From Pseudomonadota bacterium (GTDB taxonomy: Bacteria > Pseudomonadota > Gammaproteobacteria > Enterobacterales > Succinivibrionaceae), in assembly GCA_023460615.1 (NCBI GenBank), contig JAEWPL010000080.1, positions 1-8,349 on the forward strand: a DNA stretch of 8,349 nucleotides. Reading direction: 5' to 3'. Shown piece after piece: positions 1 to 6,880 of this stretch. Positions within the stretch are counted from its first letter, which is position 1. Each line of letters begins with the position of its first letter. Made by a program: the position numbers and the translations under genes. The notes beneath the pieces are model-generated. The model was not told the origin of the DNA. It saw only the letters and a list, made by a program, of their open reading frames with translations, and did not search any database.

Positions 1-1
1 T

Positions 2-643
2 GGTCGTAGATATGACATTGAAATGCAGTCTAGTAATAATCCTAACGATCCTTTGCCTTTAAGAGCTAGGTACTATGTATCTATGCTTGATCAAAGCACT
101 ATCAAAAAAGGCGAACACTACCGCGAATTGAAGCATAGTTATGTAATTTTTATCTGCAACTTTGCTCTATTTGGAGGAAAAAGACGAATGTATACGTTTA
201 ATTTCCGCTGTAATGAAGATACCAGCATTAAACTTAATGACAATAGCACTATTGTCTTTCTTTGCTCAAAAGGCAAAAGTAATAGCGGTGTTGACAAAGA
301 TATTGTTTCATTTTTAGACTATATCAACGATGATTCTCAAATTAAGTCAGACTTTGTGAAAGAAATTGATGCAAGAGTTAATCAACTCAATCAAAATCCT
401 GATGAAGATGGAGGTATAAATATGTACGAATGGGCTTTTCAAGAACGAAGTGATAGAGCTCGTGCTGAAGGTAGAGCTGAAGGTCGTGCTGAAGGTCGCG
501 CTGAAGGTAGAGCTGAAGGACAAGTTGAACTTATACTTAACATGATTAAAGAAAATGTACCTTTTGAGTTAATTGCCAAATATTCTAAGCTTAGTCTTGA
601 AAAAGTACGTCAAATTGCTAAAGAGCACAAGCTCTTAAAATAA
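2..643 (+). CDS. Rpn family / PD-(D/E)XK nuclease-family transposase-like protein, N-terminus outside window
   Basis: The frame is open to the left edge, and the codons before the first ATG (position 23) read GRRYDIEMQ. This matches the core of the PD-(D/E)XK nuclease fold in the Rpn/'putative transposase' family, where the Asp and the Glu-x-Gln are active-site residues, so position 23 is not the true start. Counting from the ATG, residues 11-50 (LPLRARYYVSMLD, then KKGEHYRELK, then VIFICNF) are the next conserved block. Residues 147-166 are five RAEG units, and the tail from about 168 to 204 resembles the short helical segment these proteins carry at the C-terminus. Rpn proteins are known as DNA endonucleases that promote RecA-independent recombination. 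Despite the 'transposase' label, most are stand-alone genes often found in many copies. The gene ends in TAA with a terminator 27 bases later. Family assignment is firm; activity cannot be judged without the N-terminus. Confidence 0.88.
   Translation, partial: GRRYDIEMQSSNNPNDPLPLRARYYVSMLDQSTIKKGEHYRELKHSYVIFICNFALFGGKRRMYTFNFRCNEDTSIKLNDNSTIVFLCSKGKSNSGVDKDIVSFLDYINDDSQIKSDFVKEIDARVNQLNQNPDEDGGINMYEWAFQERSDRARAEGRAEGRAEGRAEGRAEGQVELILNMIKENVPFELIAKYSKLSLEKVRQIAKEHKLLK
461..520 (+). repeat. Five in-frame 12-base tandem repeats encoding RAEG
   Basis: Five consecutive 12-base units each encode Arg-Ala-Glu-Gly. The Ala and Glu codons are identical in every unit (gct gaa), and Gly is ggt in four and gga in the last. 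Only the Arg codon varies more widely (cgt, aga, cgt, cgc, aga). The unit length is a multiple of three, so copy-number changes keep the frame. The segment would form a charged, flexible or helical linker between the nuclease core and the C-terminal helices. Glu-Gly-rich repeats at this place are common in the family. Confidence 0.9.
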
Positions 644-669
644 TCTTGTCTTAATATTTTCTGATTCAA

Positions 670-704
670 GGTGTTGTATCAACAAAATACAACACCGTTT
701 ATTT
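670..704 (+). terminator. Intrinsic terminator after the Rpn-family gene
   Basis: A perfect 10-bp stem (670-679 with 687-696) closes a 7-base loop and is followed by a T-rich tail (GTTTATTT). It lies 27 bases after the stop codon and separates this gene from the acetyltransferase gene that follows. Confidence 0.85.
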
Positions 705-730
705 GTAATTCAATTTTCTAAGCTTTTAAT

Positions 731-1150
731 ATGACCATAAACATTACCTACAAACAAGCTAAAGAATTTACTAAAGATCAAGTTGCTAATTTGTTTCACT
801 CCGTAAACTGGATCTCAGCAAATTATCCTAATCGTCTATTTAAGGCTCTACAAAACTCCTCTACTGTGATTACAGCATGGCATGAAGATGAGCTTGTAGG
901 ACTTGTTAGAGTAATTGACGATACGCAGATGGTAGCTTTTATTCACTACGTGCTTGTCAATCCAAAATACCAAGGTTTAGGTATCGCAAGTAAGATGCTA
1001 AACATGGTAAAAGAGAAATACCAAGACTTCCTATATATTGACGTAATGCCAGAAGATCGCAACAACGTTCCTTTCTATGAAAAACTAGGTTTTGAAGAGG
1101 TAAAAACAGGCTCATCACTAAACATTTGCAATTACGATATTCAAGATTAG
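731..1150 (+). CDS. GNAT-family N-acetyltransferase
   Basis: This 139-residue protein is a single GNAT domain, predicted to transfer an acetyl group from acetyl-CoA to an amine on an unknown substrate in the cytoplasm. The acetyl-CoA pyrophosphate-binding motif A is clear: strand FIHYVLVNPKYQ, then QGLGIA at residues 81-86 (the Q/R-x-x-G-x-G/A signature), then helix SKMLNMVKEK. A late-domain motif, PFYEKLGFEEV at about 114-124, is also typical. The order is the usual one for small cytosolic acetyltransferases of 130-150 residues. The start at 731 has no good Shine-Dalgarno sequence (only a weak AAG around 720), yet the N-terminal residues (ITYKQAKEFTKDQVANLFHSV) look like a normal GNAT first strand and helix, so I keep it. 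No terminator follows convincingly, and a terminator precedes it, so it is probably monocistronic. The substrate is unknown. Confidence 0.9.
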   Translation: MTINITYKQAKEFTKDQVANLFHSVNWISANYPNRLFKALQNSSTVITAWHEDELVGLVRVIDDTQMVAFIHYVLVNPKYQGLGIASKMLNMVKEKYQDFLYIDVMPEDRNNVPFYEKLGFEEVKTGSSLNICNYDIQD

Positions 1151-1256
1151 TTGCATATTAAGTTTTGCTTTTTAATTTTACACAACTCTCGAAGCGATTA
1201 TTTTTGGTACTGTGCGACAGAATTTACAAATTTTCTAAGTTCTTATAAACACTTTA

Positions 1257-1265
1257 TGGCATAAT
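1257..1265 (+). promoter_or_regulatory. Extended -10 promoter for rne
   Basis: TGGCATAAT at 1257-1265 is an extended -10 element: TG, one base, then CATAAT, which matches the TATAAT consensus at five of six bases. The -35 region is poor (TTCTTA near 1240 at best), as is usual for extended -10 promoters. The predicted transcription start is about 1271-1273, just where a 9-bp stem-loop begins. This gives a leader of about 300 bases before the rne start codon. The stretch 1151-1256 upstream holds nothing I can recognise. Confidence 0.6.
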
Positions 1266-1497
1266 ATAGAACTTGTAAGTACGGTAATCGCTATTGTTCA
1301 TGATTTCTACTTACAATTGCTAATCCTAAGTCTGCAAGGGATGCCTTGCGTCAGTTTTTAGTTTGGTCTAATCCCCAATAAATTCTTGATAAAGACGAAA
1401 GATTAAGGTTGCCATTAAAAGCCCCCTCTTTTTAAGAAAGTTTGGCGCGTACTTTTAAATGGTGTTATTAAAACTTGTTTCTATATAGCATTTAGGG

Positions 1498-1533
1498 GCT
1501 AGGTTATACCTAGAATAGGCTCCTAGCTTTTTT
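1498..1533 (+). terminator. Attenuator-like terminator structure inside the rne leader
   Basis: GCTAGG (1498-1503) pairs with CCTAGC (1522-1527). Inside it CCTA (1509-1512) can pair with TAGG (1516-1519), and TTTTTT (1528-1533) follows directly. A competing 6-bp stem, CTAGGT 1499-1504 with ACCTAG 1508-1513, cannot form at the same time. The T6 run ends 36 bases before the rne start codon, so termination here would stop rne expression. The stems are short, so this may be a weak or conditional terminator or simply a leader hairpin. Confidence 0.45.
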
Positions 1534-1556
1534 ATATGTTTTAGAAACCTAAAAAT

Positions 1557-1560
1557 AGGA
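1557..1560 (+). promoter_or_regulatory. Ribosome binding site deciding the GTG start of rne
   Basis: AGGA lies 9 bases before the GTG at 1570. From an in-frame ATG at 1579 the gap would be 18 bases, too far. The GTG start yields MKRMLINATQ, the same N-terminus as in E. coli RNase E. Confidence 0.7.
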
Positions 1561-1569
1561 ATTTTTCTC

Positions 1570-4116
1570 GTGAAGAGAATGCTTATTAACGCAACTCAAC
1601 TTGAAGAAGTTCGTGTTGCTCTTGTTGATGGTCAAAAGCTGTATGATCTTGACATTGAATCCCCACAGCATGCCAACAAAAAAGCTAATATTTACAAAGG
1701 TACCATTACTAGAATTGAGCCAAGTTTAGAGGCTGCATTCGTAGATTATGGTGTAGATAGACATGGCTTTCTTCCATTAAAGGAAATTGCTCGTGAATAC
1801 TACCCTGCTGGTACTAATTTTAGCGATCACGCACAAGTTCGTTCTGCTCTAAAAGAAGGTACTGAAGTTATCGTTCAGATTGAAAAAGAAGAACGTGGCT
1901 TAAAAGGCGCTGCTTTAACTACTTTTGTATCTTTAGCTGGTAGTTATTTAGTTTTAATGCCAAATAACCCTCGTGCTGGTGGTATTTCTCGCCGTATTGA
2001 AGGTGAGGATAGAACAGAACTTAAGGCTGCTTTAAAAGGCTTAACTATTCCTGAGGGAATGGGTGTTATTGTTCGTACTGCAGGTGTTGGTAAGAGTGCT
2101 GAAGAACTTGAGTGGGACTTATCTATCCTAACTAAGCTTTGGGCAATGATTAAGCAAGCTGCTAAAGAAAGACCTGCTCCTTTCTTAATCCACCAAGAAT
2201 CAAATATTGCTCTAAGAGCAATTCGTGATTACTTAAGACCAGATATTGGCGAAATTCTTGTTGATAGCACTGATGCTTTCAACCAAATTTTACATTACAT
2301 TGAGCTTGTTCGCCCAGAGTTTGCTTCAAAAGTTCACTTATACAATGGCGATATTCCTCTATTTAGTAAGTTCCAAATTGAAAGCCAAATCGACACAGCT
2401 TATAAGCGTGAAGTAAGACTTCCATCTGGTGGTGCTATCGTAATCGATCCAACCGAAGCTTTAACTTCAATTGATGTTAACTCAGCTAAAGCTACTCGTG
2501 GCGGTGATATTGAGGAAACAGCTCTTCAAACAAATATTGAAGCTGCTGAGGAAATTGCTCGTCAATTAAGATTACGAGACGTAGGTGGTCTTGTTGTTAT
2601 CGATTTTATCGATATGACTCCACTTAAAAATCAGCGCGAAATTGAAAACAGAATGCGCGAAGCTGTAAGACAAGATAGAGCTAGAATTCAATTTAGCCGT
2701 TTGTCTCGCTTTGGTCTTCTAGAGATGTCTCGTCAAAGATTACGTCCTTCTTTAGAGGAAAGCAGTTCTCACGTTTGTCCAATGTGTAACGGACAAGGTA
2801 CTTGCCGTGATACCTCTTCATTAGCTTTATCAATTCTAAGACTAATTGAGGAAGAGGCTCACAAAGAGAACGCAGGTGACGTATTTGCTATTGCTTCAGT
2901 AGAAGCTGCAACCTTCATTCTAAATGAGAAGCGTGCAGCCTTAGCTGCTATTGAAGAGCGTACCAACACAAGAATTACTATTATTCCTGAAAAGACTTAC
3001 ATGCCTCAGGAATACCAAGTAAATCGTTGCGTGCAAACTCCTGTAGCTAAAGAAAGCAATATCAATAGCTTAGAAGTTCTAAGAGAGCTTGATAAAGACA
3101 ATCGCGAGCAAGCTGAAAACTTCCTTGAGAATCCATTCTTAAAGAAAGTAGTTAAGAATGCTAGCGTGGATGAAGCTAATACTGATGCTCCAGCTATCAA
3201 CGCTGATATTCTATCTTCAACTATGTCAACTCCAAAGGTTGCACCTAAGAAGAAAGAAAATCCAAAGACTAAGAAGAACGCTCAAGAGGGTGCTTCATTA
3301 GTTGGTGCTATCAAGTCTCTATTTGGTTCACTATTTGGCACTAAGCCTAAGAAGAACGATAAAAAAGGTTCTTCAAAAGGTAACGGTCAAAAACGCAACC
3401 AAAACAGAAACCGCAACGAGAACGGTAAAAACCGTAACGGCAAGAATGCGAAGAACGCAAATTCTCGCCAAGCTAAAGCTGAAAAGGCAGAGCGTCCTGA
3501 GCGTAACAAAGCTTTGGACACTGAGCGTGCACCAAAGGCTACCAAGCAAAATCGTAATAAAAAAGTAAACGAAGAAGCTGTAGCTAATAAAGAGCAAGCT
3601 CGTGAAACTAAAGTAGCTAAAGAGCCTCGTCAGCGTAAGAATGCAAAAGAGAATCAAGCTGTAGCAGATACTCGCACAGAGCCAAAGGCAAGTGCTAAAC
3701 CAAAGAGAATTAGTACTCCACCTAAAGCAAAAGAGCCTGTATCAAAGATTGCTAAGGTAGCACCTTACACTCCAAAGCCTATGACTTTCACTGAAGAGGG
3801 TATGGGCCAAGGTACTGAGTATGATGTAGATTTTACAAATACTCCAGCTTCAAGATCTTTTGACGGTTTAGAAGACTTTAGTCACTCTGATAAGATTGCA
3901 GGCACTTCTCAAGTTAAACTTGAGGGTATTGAAGGCATCTCAGAGCCTACAGTTGAAAACGTTGATTACTCAAACGTTCCTACAGGTCGTGATTTTGATA
4001 AAGGTGCAGCTTTACAAGTTGCTAACAGAGCTGGCGGTTTAAATGGTAACACCGCAACTGCAGCTACTAAGATCATCGATACTCAACGTTCAGGTGATCC
4101 ATTTATTGAGCAGTAA
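1570..4116 (+). CDS. rne: Ribonuclease E
   Basis: RNase E is the essential endonuclease that starts mRNA decay and matures rRNA and tRNA; it cuts single-stranded AU-rich sites and scaffolds the degradosome at the inner membrane. The S1 domain is at about residues 35-120. The DNase I-like catalytic site shows IDVNSA with D302 and N304, and VVIDFIDM with D345 (E. coli D303, N305, D346). The zinc-link CPMC has C403 and C406. An amphipathic segment, SLVGAIKSLFGSLFG (576-590), corresponds to the membrane-targeting helix, followed by a Lys/Arg/Asn-rich RNA-binding stretch to about 720. The tail ends with two copies of a short VD-aromatic motif (753-765 and 798-810). At 848 residues it is shorter than E. 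coli's 1061, so the usual RhlB, enolase and PNPase docking sites may be absent or replaced. It starts at GTG, is flanked by a long leader and a strong terminator, and so is probably monocistronic and self-regulated. The catalytic half confirms RNase E; the membrane helix and long tail argue against RNase G. Confidence 0.98.
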   Translation: MKRMLINATQLEEVRVALVDGQKLYDLDIESPQHANKKANIYKGTITRIEPSLEAAFVDYGVDRHGFLPLKEIAREYYPAGTNFSDHAQVRSALKEGTEVIVQIEKEERGLKGAALTTFVSLAGSYLVLMPNNPRAGGISRRIEGEDRTELKAALKGLTIPEGMGVIVRTAGVGKSAEELEWDLSILTKLWAMIKQAAKERPAPFLIHQESNIALRAIRDYLRPDIGEILVDSTDAFNQILHYIELVRPEFASKVHLYNGDIPLFSKFQIESQIDTAYKREVRLPSGGAIVIDPTEALTSIDVNSAKATRGGDIEETALQTNIEAAEEIARQLRLRDVGGLVVIDFIDMTPLKNQREIENRMREAVRQDRARIQFSRLSRFGLLEMSRQRLRPSLEESSSHVCPMCNGQGTCRDTSSLALSILRLIEEEAHKENAGDVFAIASVEAATFILNEKRAALAAIEERTNTRITIIPEKTYMPQEYQVNRCVQTPVAKESNINSLEVLRELDKDNREQAENFLENPFLKKVVKNASVDEANTDAPAINADILSSTMSTPKVAPKKKENPKTKKNAQEGASLVGAIKSLFGSLFGTKPKKNDKKGSSKGNGQKRNQNRNRNENGKNRNGKNAKNANSRQAKAEKAERPERNKALDTERAPKATKQNRNKKVNEEAVANKEQARETKVAKEPRQRKNAKENQAVADTRTEPKASAKPKRISTPPKAKEPVSKIAKVAPYTPKPMTFTEEGMGQGTEYDVDFTNTPASRSFDGLEDFSHSDKIAGTSQVKLEGIEGISEPTVENVDYSNVPTGRDFDKGAALQVANRAGGLNGNTATAATKIIDTQRSGDPFIEQ

Positions 4117-4148
4117 ACTGTAATTTAATCTAATTACCTCTCATTTTT

Positions 4149-4180
4149 AAAACCATAAGCCTTGCGCTTATGGTTTTATT
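4149..4180 (+). terminator. Strong intrinsic terminator after rne
   Basis: A perfect 12-bp stem (4149-4160 with 4166-4177) has a 5-base loop, CTTGC, and four of its closing pairs are A-T, giving a T-rich 3' arm followed by ATTAT. The A-rich 5' arm means it could also work on the opposite strand, although no opposing gene is seen here. Confidence 0.88.
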
Positions 4181-4232
4181 ATCTAAAAAAACAAAACCTA
4201 GCACACAAATTACAAATTCTCTTGTCTACACC

Positions 4233-4262
4233 TTACCGTAAGCGTTTTCAAATGGCTATACT
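4233..4262 (+). promoter_or_regulatory. Probable promoter of the DUF294/exonuclease operon
   Basis: TATACT at 4257-4262 matches the -10 consensus at five of six bases. TTACCG at 4233-4238 is a weak -35 (three of six) with an 18-base spacer. Transcription would start near 4269, about 35 bases before the start codon. The preceding gene is closed by a terminator, so a promoter is expected here. A GGGA ribosome-binding site lies at 4288-4291, 12 bases before the ATG. Confidence 0.45.
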
Positions 4263-4303
4263 AGTCTCCTAAAGTAGTTAAGCTTTTGGGATGATTTTGC
4301 TGT

Positions 4304-6175
4304 ATGGACACTTCTTTACTACCTAATATCTATGAATTTATTTCTAATACTTATCCTTTTTCTCAATTAAGTGCTCTAGAAAAAGATGCTACTGCCACTA
4401 AAATTCAAATCTCTTACCACAGTGTAGGTGATGTGCTTGAAGATGAGCAATTAGCTGGTGCTGGTCTTTTTATGATTAGAACTGGTGTAGTAGAGCAAAG
4501 AAATAAAGACAATACTCTACGCGCTCGTTATAGTGCAGGTGACACTTTTGGTTACACCCAAATAGATAAGGTTGGTACTAGTGACTATAAAGTAATCTTT
4601 CTTGAAAACACCCTACTCTACTTATTACCAAAAAATGTTTTAAACTTTTTAATTGAAAAAAATCAAGCTGTAGGTCAATACTTTAACGCAAAAGAATGGG
4701 TAAGATTATCCTCCTCCCATAACTATGCTGATGAACTAAATGCCAACGAAAAAGGATCAGCAAATAAGCTTATTGAAAATGTATGTTCAAAAGAGCTAGC
4801 TATAGTTGATGCTGATACAAGTATTTGTCAGACTGCAGTTAAATTAGGTGAAAAGAACACCGATTTGGCGATGGTAATGAATGGGGATACCTTAGAAGGT
4901 ATTGTAACTAAATCAGATATCACCTTAAAAGCAGTGGCTAAGAACATGGATATTCATGATCCTATAAGTAAGATCATGACTACCGATGTAACCACTATAG
5001 ATGCTAAAAATACCGTTTTTGATGCCCTTGAAATCATGGTGATGTACAACATCAAAAACCTACCTGTAATTAAGGATGGAAAGATTTACGGTAGTGTATC
5101 TACAACTAGTCTGTTACAGAATTCTCAATTGCAGGCAGTTTACTTATGCCAAGAAATCAATCGAGCAAAAACAGTTGAGAAACTTGTAGAGTTAAGTCAT
5201 CAAAAACAAGAGATCTTTAAAACTTTAGTTCAAACTAATGTAAAACCTCATACTATCCAAAAGGTAATGAGTCATATTGCAGATAGCTTTACTATAGCTT
5301 GCATTCAACTTGCTGAAAAGCAATTAGGCATGCCTCCTATTGATTATGCCTTTGTAGCAGCAGGATCTTTAGCTAGAAGTGAAGTGCAATTTTTATCCGA
5401 TCAAGACAACTGTATTATTACAAGACAGCCTATAGAAAAGCCTTCAGATAAAGAATACTTTGAAAAGCTAGCAACCATTGTTACGCAGGATCTTGATAAA
5501 TGTGGTTACACTTTATGTGAAGGTAACTTCATGGCTTCAAATCCGCGTTGGTGTACTAGTCTATCTCAATGGAAAGAGTACTACAGCTCTTGGATTGCTA
5601 ATACTACAGAGGATGCTATCCTCTCAAGTTCAGTTTTTCTTGATATGCGTTGCTTGTTTGGCGACAAATTGTTAGTAAAAGAGCTTCGCGAGCATTTAAT
5701 TAAAACCGCTAATGAAAATCGTCGCTTCTTAGCTACCTTAGTAAGTATCTCCCTTGCTGTAGCTCCACCACTTGGCACTTTCAGACAATTTGTCCTTACT
5801 AAAGATGGTGACAACAAGCCTTATCTTAATATTAAAAAACAAGCTATCAATTTGATTATTGAACTTGCTAGAGTCTACGGCATTGCAGCTAAAACTATCG
5901 CCACTGACACCTATGATAGATTAACTGCAGCTATGCAAGCAGACTTAATTAAAGAAGACGATTTTAAAGAGTTAAAAGAGGCTTATACCTTCTTAAATCA
6001 TGTACGATTTAAGCATCAATTACATGCTATAAACCACAATCTACCACTTACTAATAATCTAAATCCTGACGATTTAACTCAATTTGAAAGAAATCATTTA
6101 AGGGATGCTTTTAGAATTATTGCAAAACACCAAAAGGCAGCACAATTTAGATTTGCTCCAGGCAGAGGTATCTAA
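4304..6175 (+). CDS. cNMP-binding-like / CBS / DUF294 nucleotidyltransferase-like regulatory protein
   Basis: This 623-residue cytosolic protein has four regions in the order known for the family. A cyclic-nucleotide-binding-like domain (about 10-130) comes first. Two CBS domains follow (about 155-275; IVTKSDI near 200 and NLPVIKDGKIYGSVS near 252-266), which usually bind adenine nucleotides. A DUF294 nucleotidyltransferase-like domain (about 290-440) has GSLARSE at 354-360 and D366/D368 in the DxD position, plus GNFMASNPRWC at 407-417. A DUF294 C-terminal helical domain (about 475-620) ends in FRFAPGRGI. The family resembles the GlnD-type uridylyltransferase fold, and the catalytic-looking residues are kept. 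Its substrate is not established. The cNMP domain has FGY where FGE is expected and I see no phosphate-binding Arg in that loop, so it may not bind cyclic nucleotides. It is followed after 2 bases by an exonuclease gene, which implies co-translation and a shared job. A nucleotide-sensing regulatory role is inferred. Confidence 0.9.
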   Translation: MDTSLLPNIYEFISNTYPFSQLSALEKDATATKIQISYHSVGDVLEDEQLAGAGLFMIRTGVVEQRNKDNTLRARYSAGDTFGYTQIDKVGTSDYKVIFLENTLLYLLPKNVLNFLIEKNQAVGQYFNAKEWVRLSSSHNYADELNANEKGSANKLIENVCSKELAIVDADTSICQTAVKLGEKNTDLAMVMNGDTLEGIVTKSDITLKAVAKNMDIHDPISKIMTTDVTTIDAKNTVFDALEIMVMYNIKNLPVIKDGKIYGSVSTTSLLQNSQLQAVYLCQEINRAKTVEKLVELSHQKQEIFKTLVQTNVKPHTIQKVMSHIADSFTIACIQLAEKQLGMPPIDYAFVAAGSLARSEVQFLSDQDNCIITRQPIEKPSDKEYFEKLATIVTQDLDKCGYTLCEGNFMASNPRWCTSLSQWKEYYSSWIANTTEDAILSSSVFLDMRCLFGDKLLVKELREHLIKTANENRRFLATLVSISLAVAPPLGTFRQFVLTKDGDNKPYLNIKKQAINLIIELARVYGIAAKTIATDTYDRLTAAMQADLIKEDDFKELKEAYTFLNHVRFKHQLHAINHNLPLTNNLNPDDLTQFERNHLRDAFRIIAKHQKAAQFRFAPGRGI

Positions 6176-6177
6176 CC

Positions 6178-6876
6178 ATGCTTAAGTTTCTTGATGTTAC
6201 CAAAAGACTTGAGCATAAATGCCAAAAATTTGCTAACTCTAAAAGATGCCCTAATGAGCTTAAGTCTTATTATTATAAAGAGCTACCTAGTGCTAACTCT
6301 TTATTAAAAGATCTAGAGATTATCTCCCTAGATTTTGAAACTACAGGCATCAATCCAAAGGAAGATTACATTCTATCTATGGGAGGCATTTCGATAGTAA
6401 AAGGAGTTATCGACTTTCAAACTTCCTTTCATTACTACGTAAATAACTCTAAATATATTAAAAAAGATTCCGCCATCATCAATCAAATTACCCCTGAGCA
6501 ATTACAACAAGGAAAAGATCCTAAGGTAGCTATAAAAGAGTTATTAGACAAGATAAGTGGCAAAGTAGTACTTGTTCATTGCCAATTTATCGAAACTAAT
6601 TTTATCAAACAAGCTTTAAATCTAAAACAAAGCGATCCGCTACCATTTATAGTGCTAGACACTATGAATATTGAAAGAAAACTTACTGAACATAGCAGTG
6701 GTAAACAGGATTTAAGACTAAGTGCTATCAGAAAAAAAAGAGGATTGCCAGAATATGAGGCCCACAATGCCTTAGTAGACAGTTTAGCTACAGCTGAAGT
6801 CTTTTTAAGTCAATTAAAGGATGTTTATGGCAATAAACCAAAGCTTTTATCGCAAGTTTATAAGCGTTCACACTAG
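6178..6876 (+). CDS. DEDDh-family 3'-5' exonuclease (DnaQ-like)
   Basis: This 232-residue protein carries an RNase T/DnaQ-like exonuclease domain from about residue 47 to 213. Exo I is LDFETTG (51-57) with metal-binding D52 and E54. Exo III is HNALVDSLATAE (196-207) with H196 and D201, giving the DEDDh class. At Exo II the segment VLVHCQFIETNF (131-142) has Glu139 where the classical Asp is expected. I recall this as common in the subfamily found beside DUF294 proteins, but that needs an alignment. The first 45 residues are a basic, Lys-rich extension seen in this subfamily rather than in the polymerase epsilon subunit. The start codon is 2 bases after the upstream stop, so the two genes are co-transcribed and probably translationally coupled. 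DnaQ proper is unlikely because of this context and N-terminus. The substrate (DNA or RNA ends) is unknown. Confidence 0.88.
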   Translation: MLKFLDVTKRLEHKCQKFANSKRCPNELKSYYYKELPSANSLLKDLEIISLDFETTGINPKEDYILSMGGISIVKGVIDFQTSFHYYVNNSKYIKKDSAIINQITPEQLQQGKDPKVAIKELLDKISGKVVLVHCQFIETNFIKQALNLKQSDPLPFIVLDTMNIERKLTEHSSGKQDLRLSAIRKKRGLPEYEAHNALVDSLATAEVFLSQLKDVYGNKPKLLSQVYKRSH

Positions 6877-6880
6877 TTTT

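Larger units (their letters stand above)
1271..1569 (+). promoter_or_regulatory. Long structured 5' leader of rne
   Basis: About 300 bases without an ORF precede rne. Visible structure: a 9-bp stem at the predicted 5' end (1273-1281 with 1308-1316, a 26-base loop); a 6-bp GC-containing hairpin (1334-1339 with 1344-1349, loop GATG); a possible long-range pairing AGCCCC 1420-1425 with GGGGCT 1495-1500; and a terminator-like structure at 1498-1533. In E. coli the rne leader is about 360 nt and RNase E cleaves its own message by recognising leader hairpins, a known feedback loop. The position, length and hairpin content here suggest a counterpart. Sequence homology to the enterobacterial element was not tested. 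Confidence 0.6.

Noticed and set aside
461..520. Tandem repeats as a CRISPR array
   Set aside because: The units are 12 bases, directly adjacent without spacers, and encode an in-frame RAEG repeat.
703..730. Possible promoter for the GNAT gene (TTGTAA at 703-708, TTTAAT at 725-730)
   Set aside because: The predicted start of transcription would fall inside the coding sequence, with no suitable internal start codon.
1178..1214. Terminator after the GNAT gene
   Set aside because: Only a 3-bp TCG/CGA stem and scattered T runs are present; no stable hairpin precedes a T tract.
1579..1581. ATG at 1579 as the rne start
   Set aside because: The ribosome-binding site spacing favours GTG at 1570, and the residues MKR before MLINATQ are conserved with E. 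coli RNase E.
3006..3657. Open frames on the minus strand (3006-3200, 3373-3657) and in another + frame (3302-3568) within rne
   Set aside because: They are composition-driven shadows of the Lys/Asn/Ala-rich RNase E tail, have no recognisable protein features, and overlap a certain gene.
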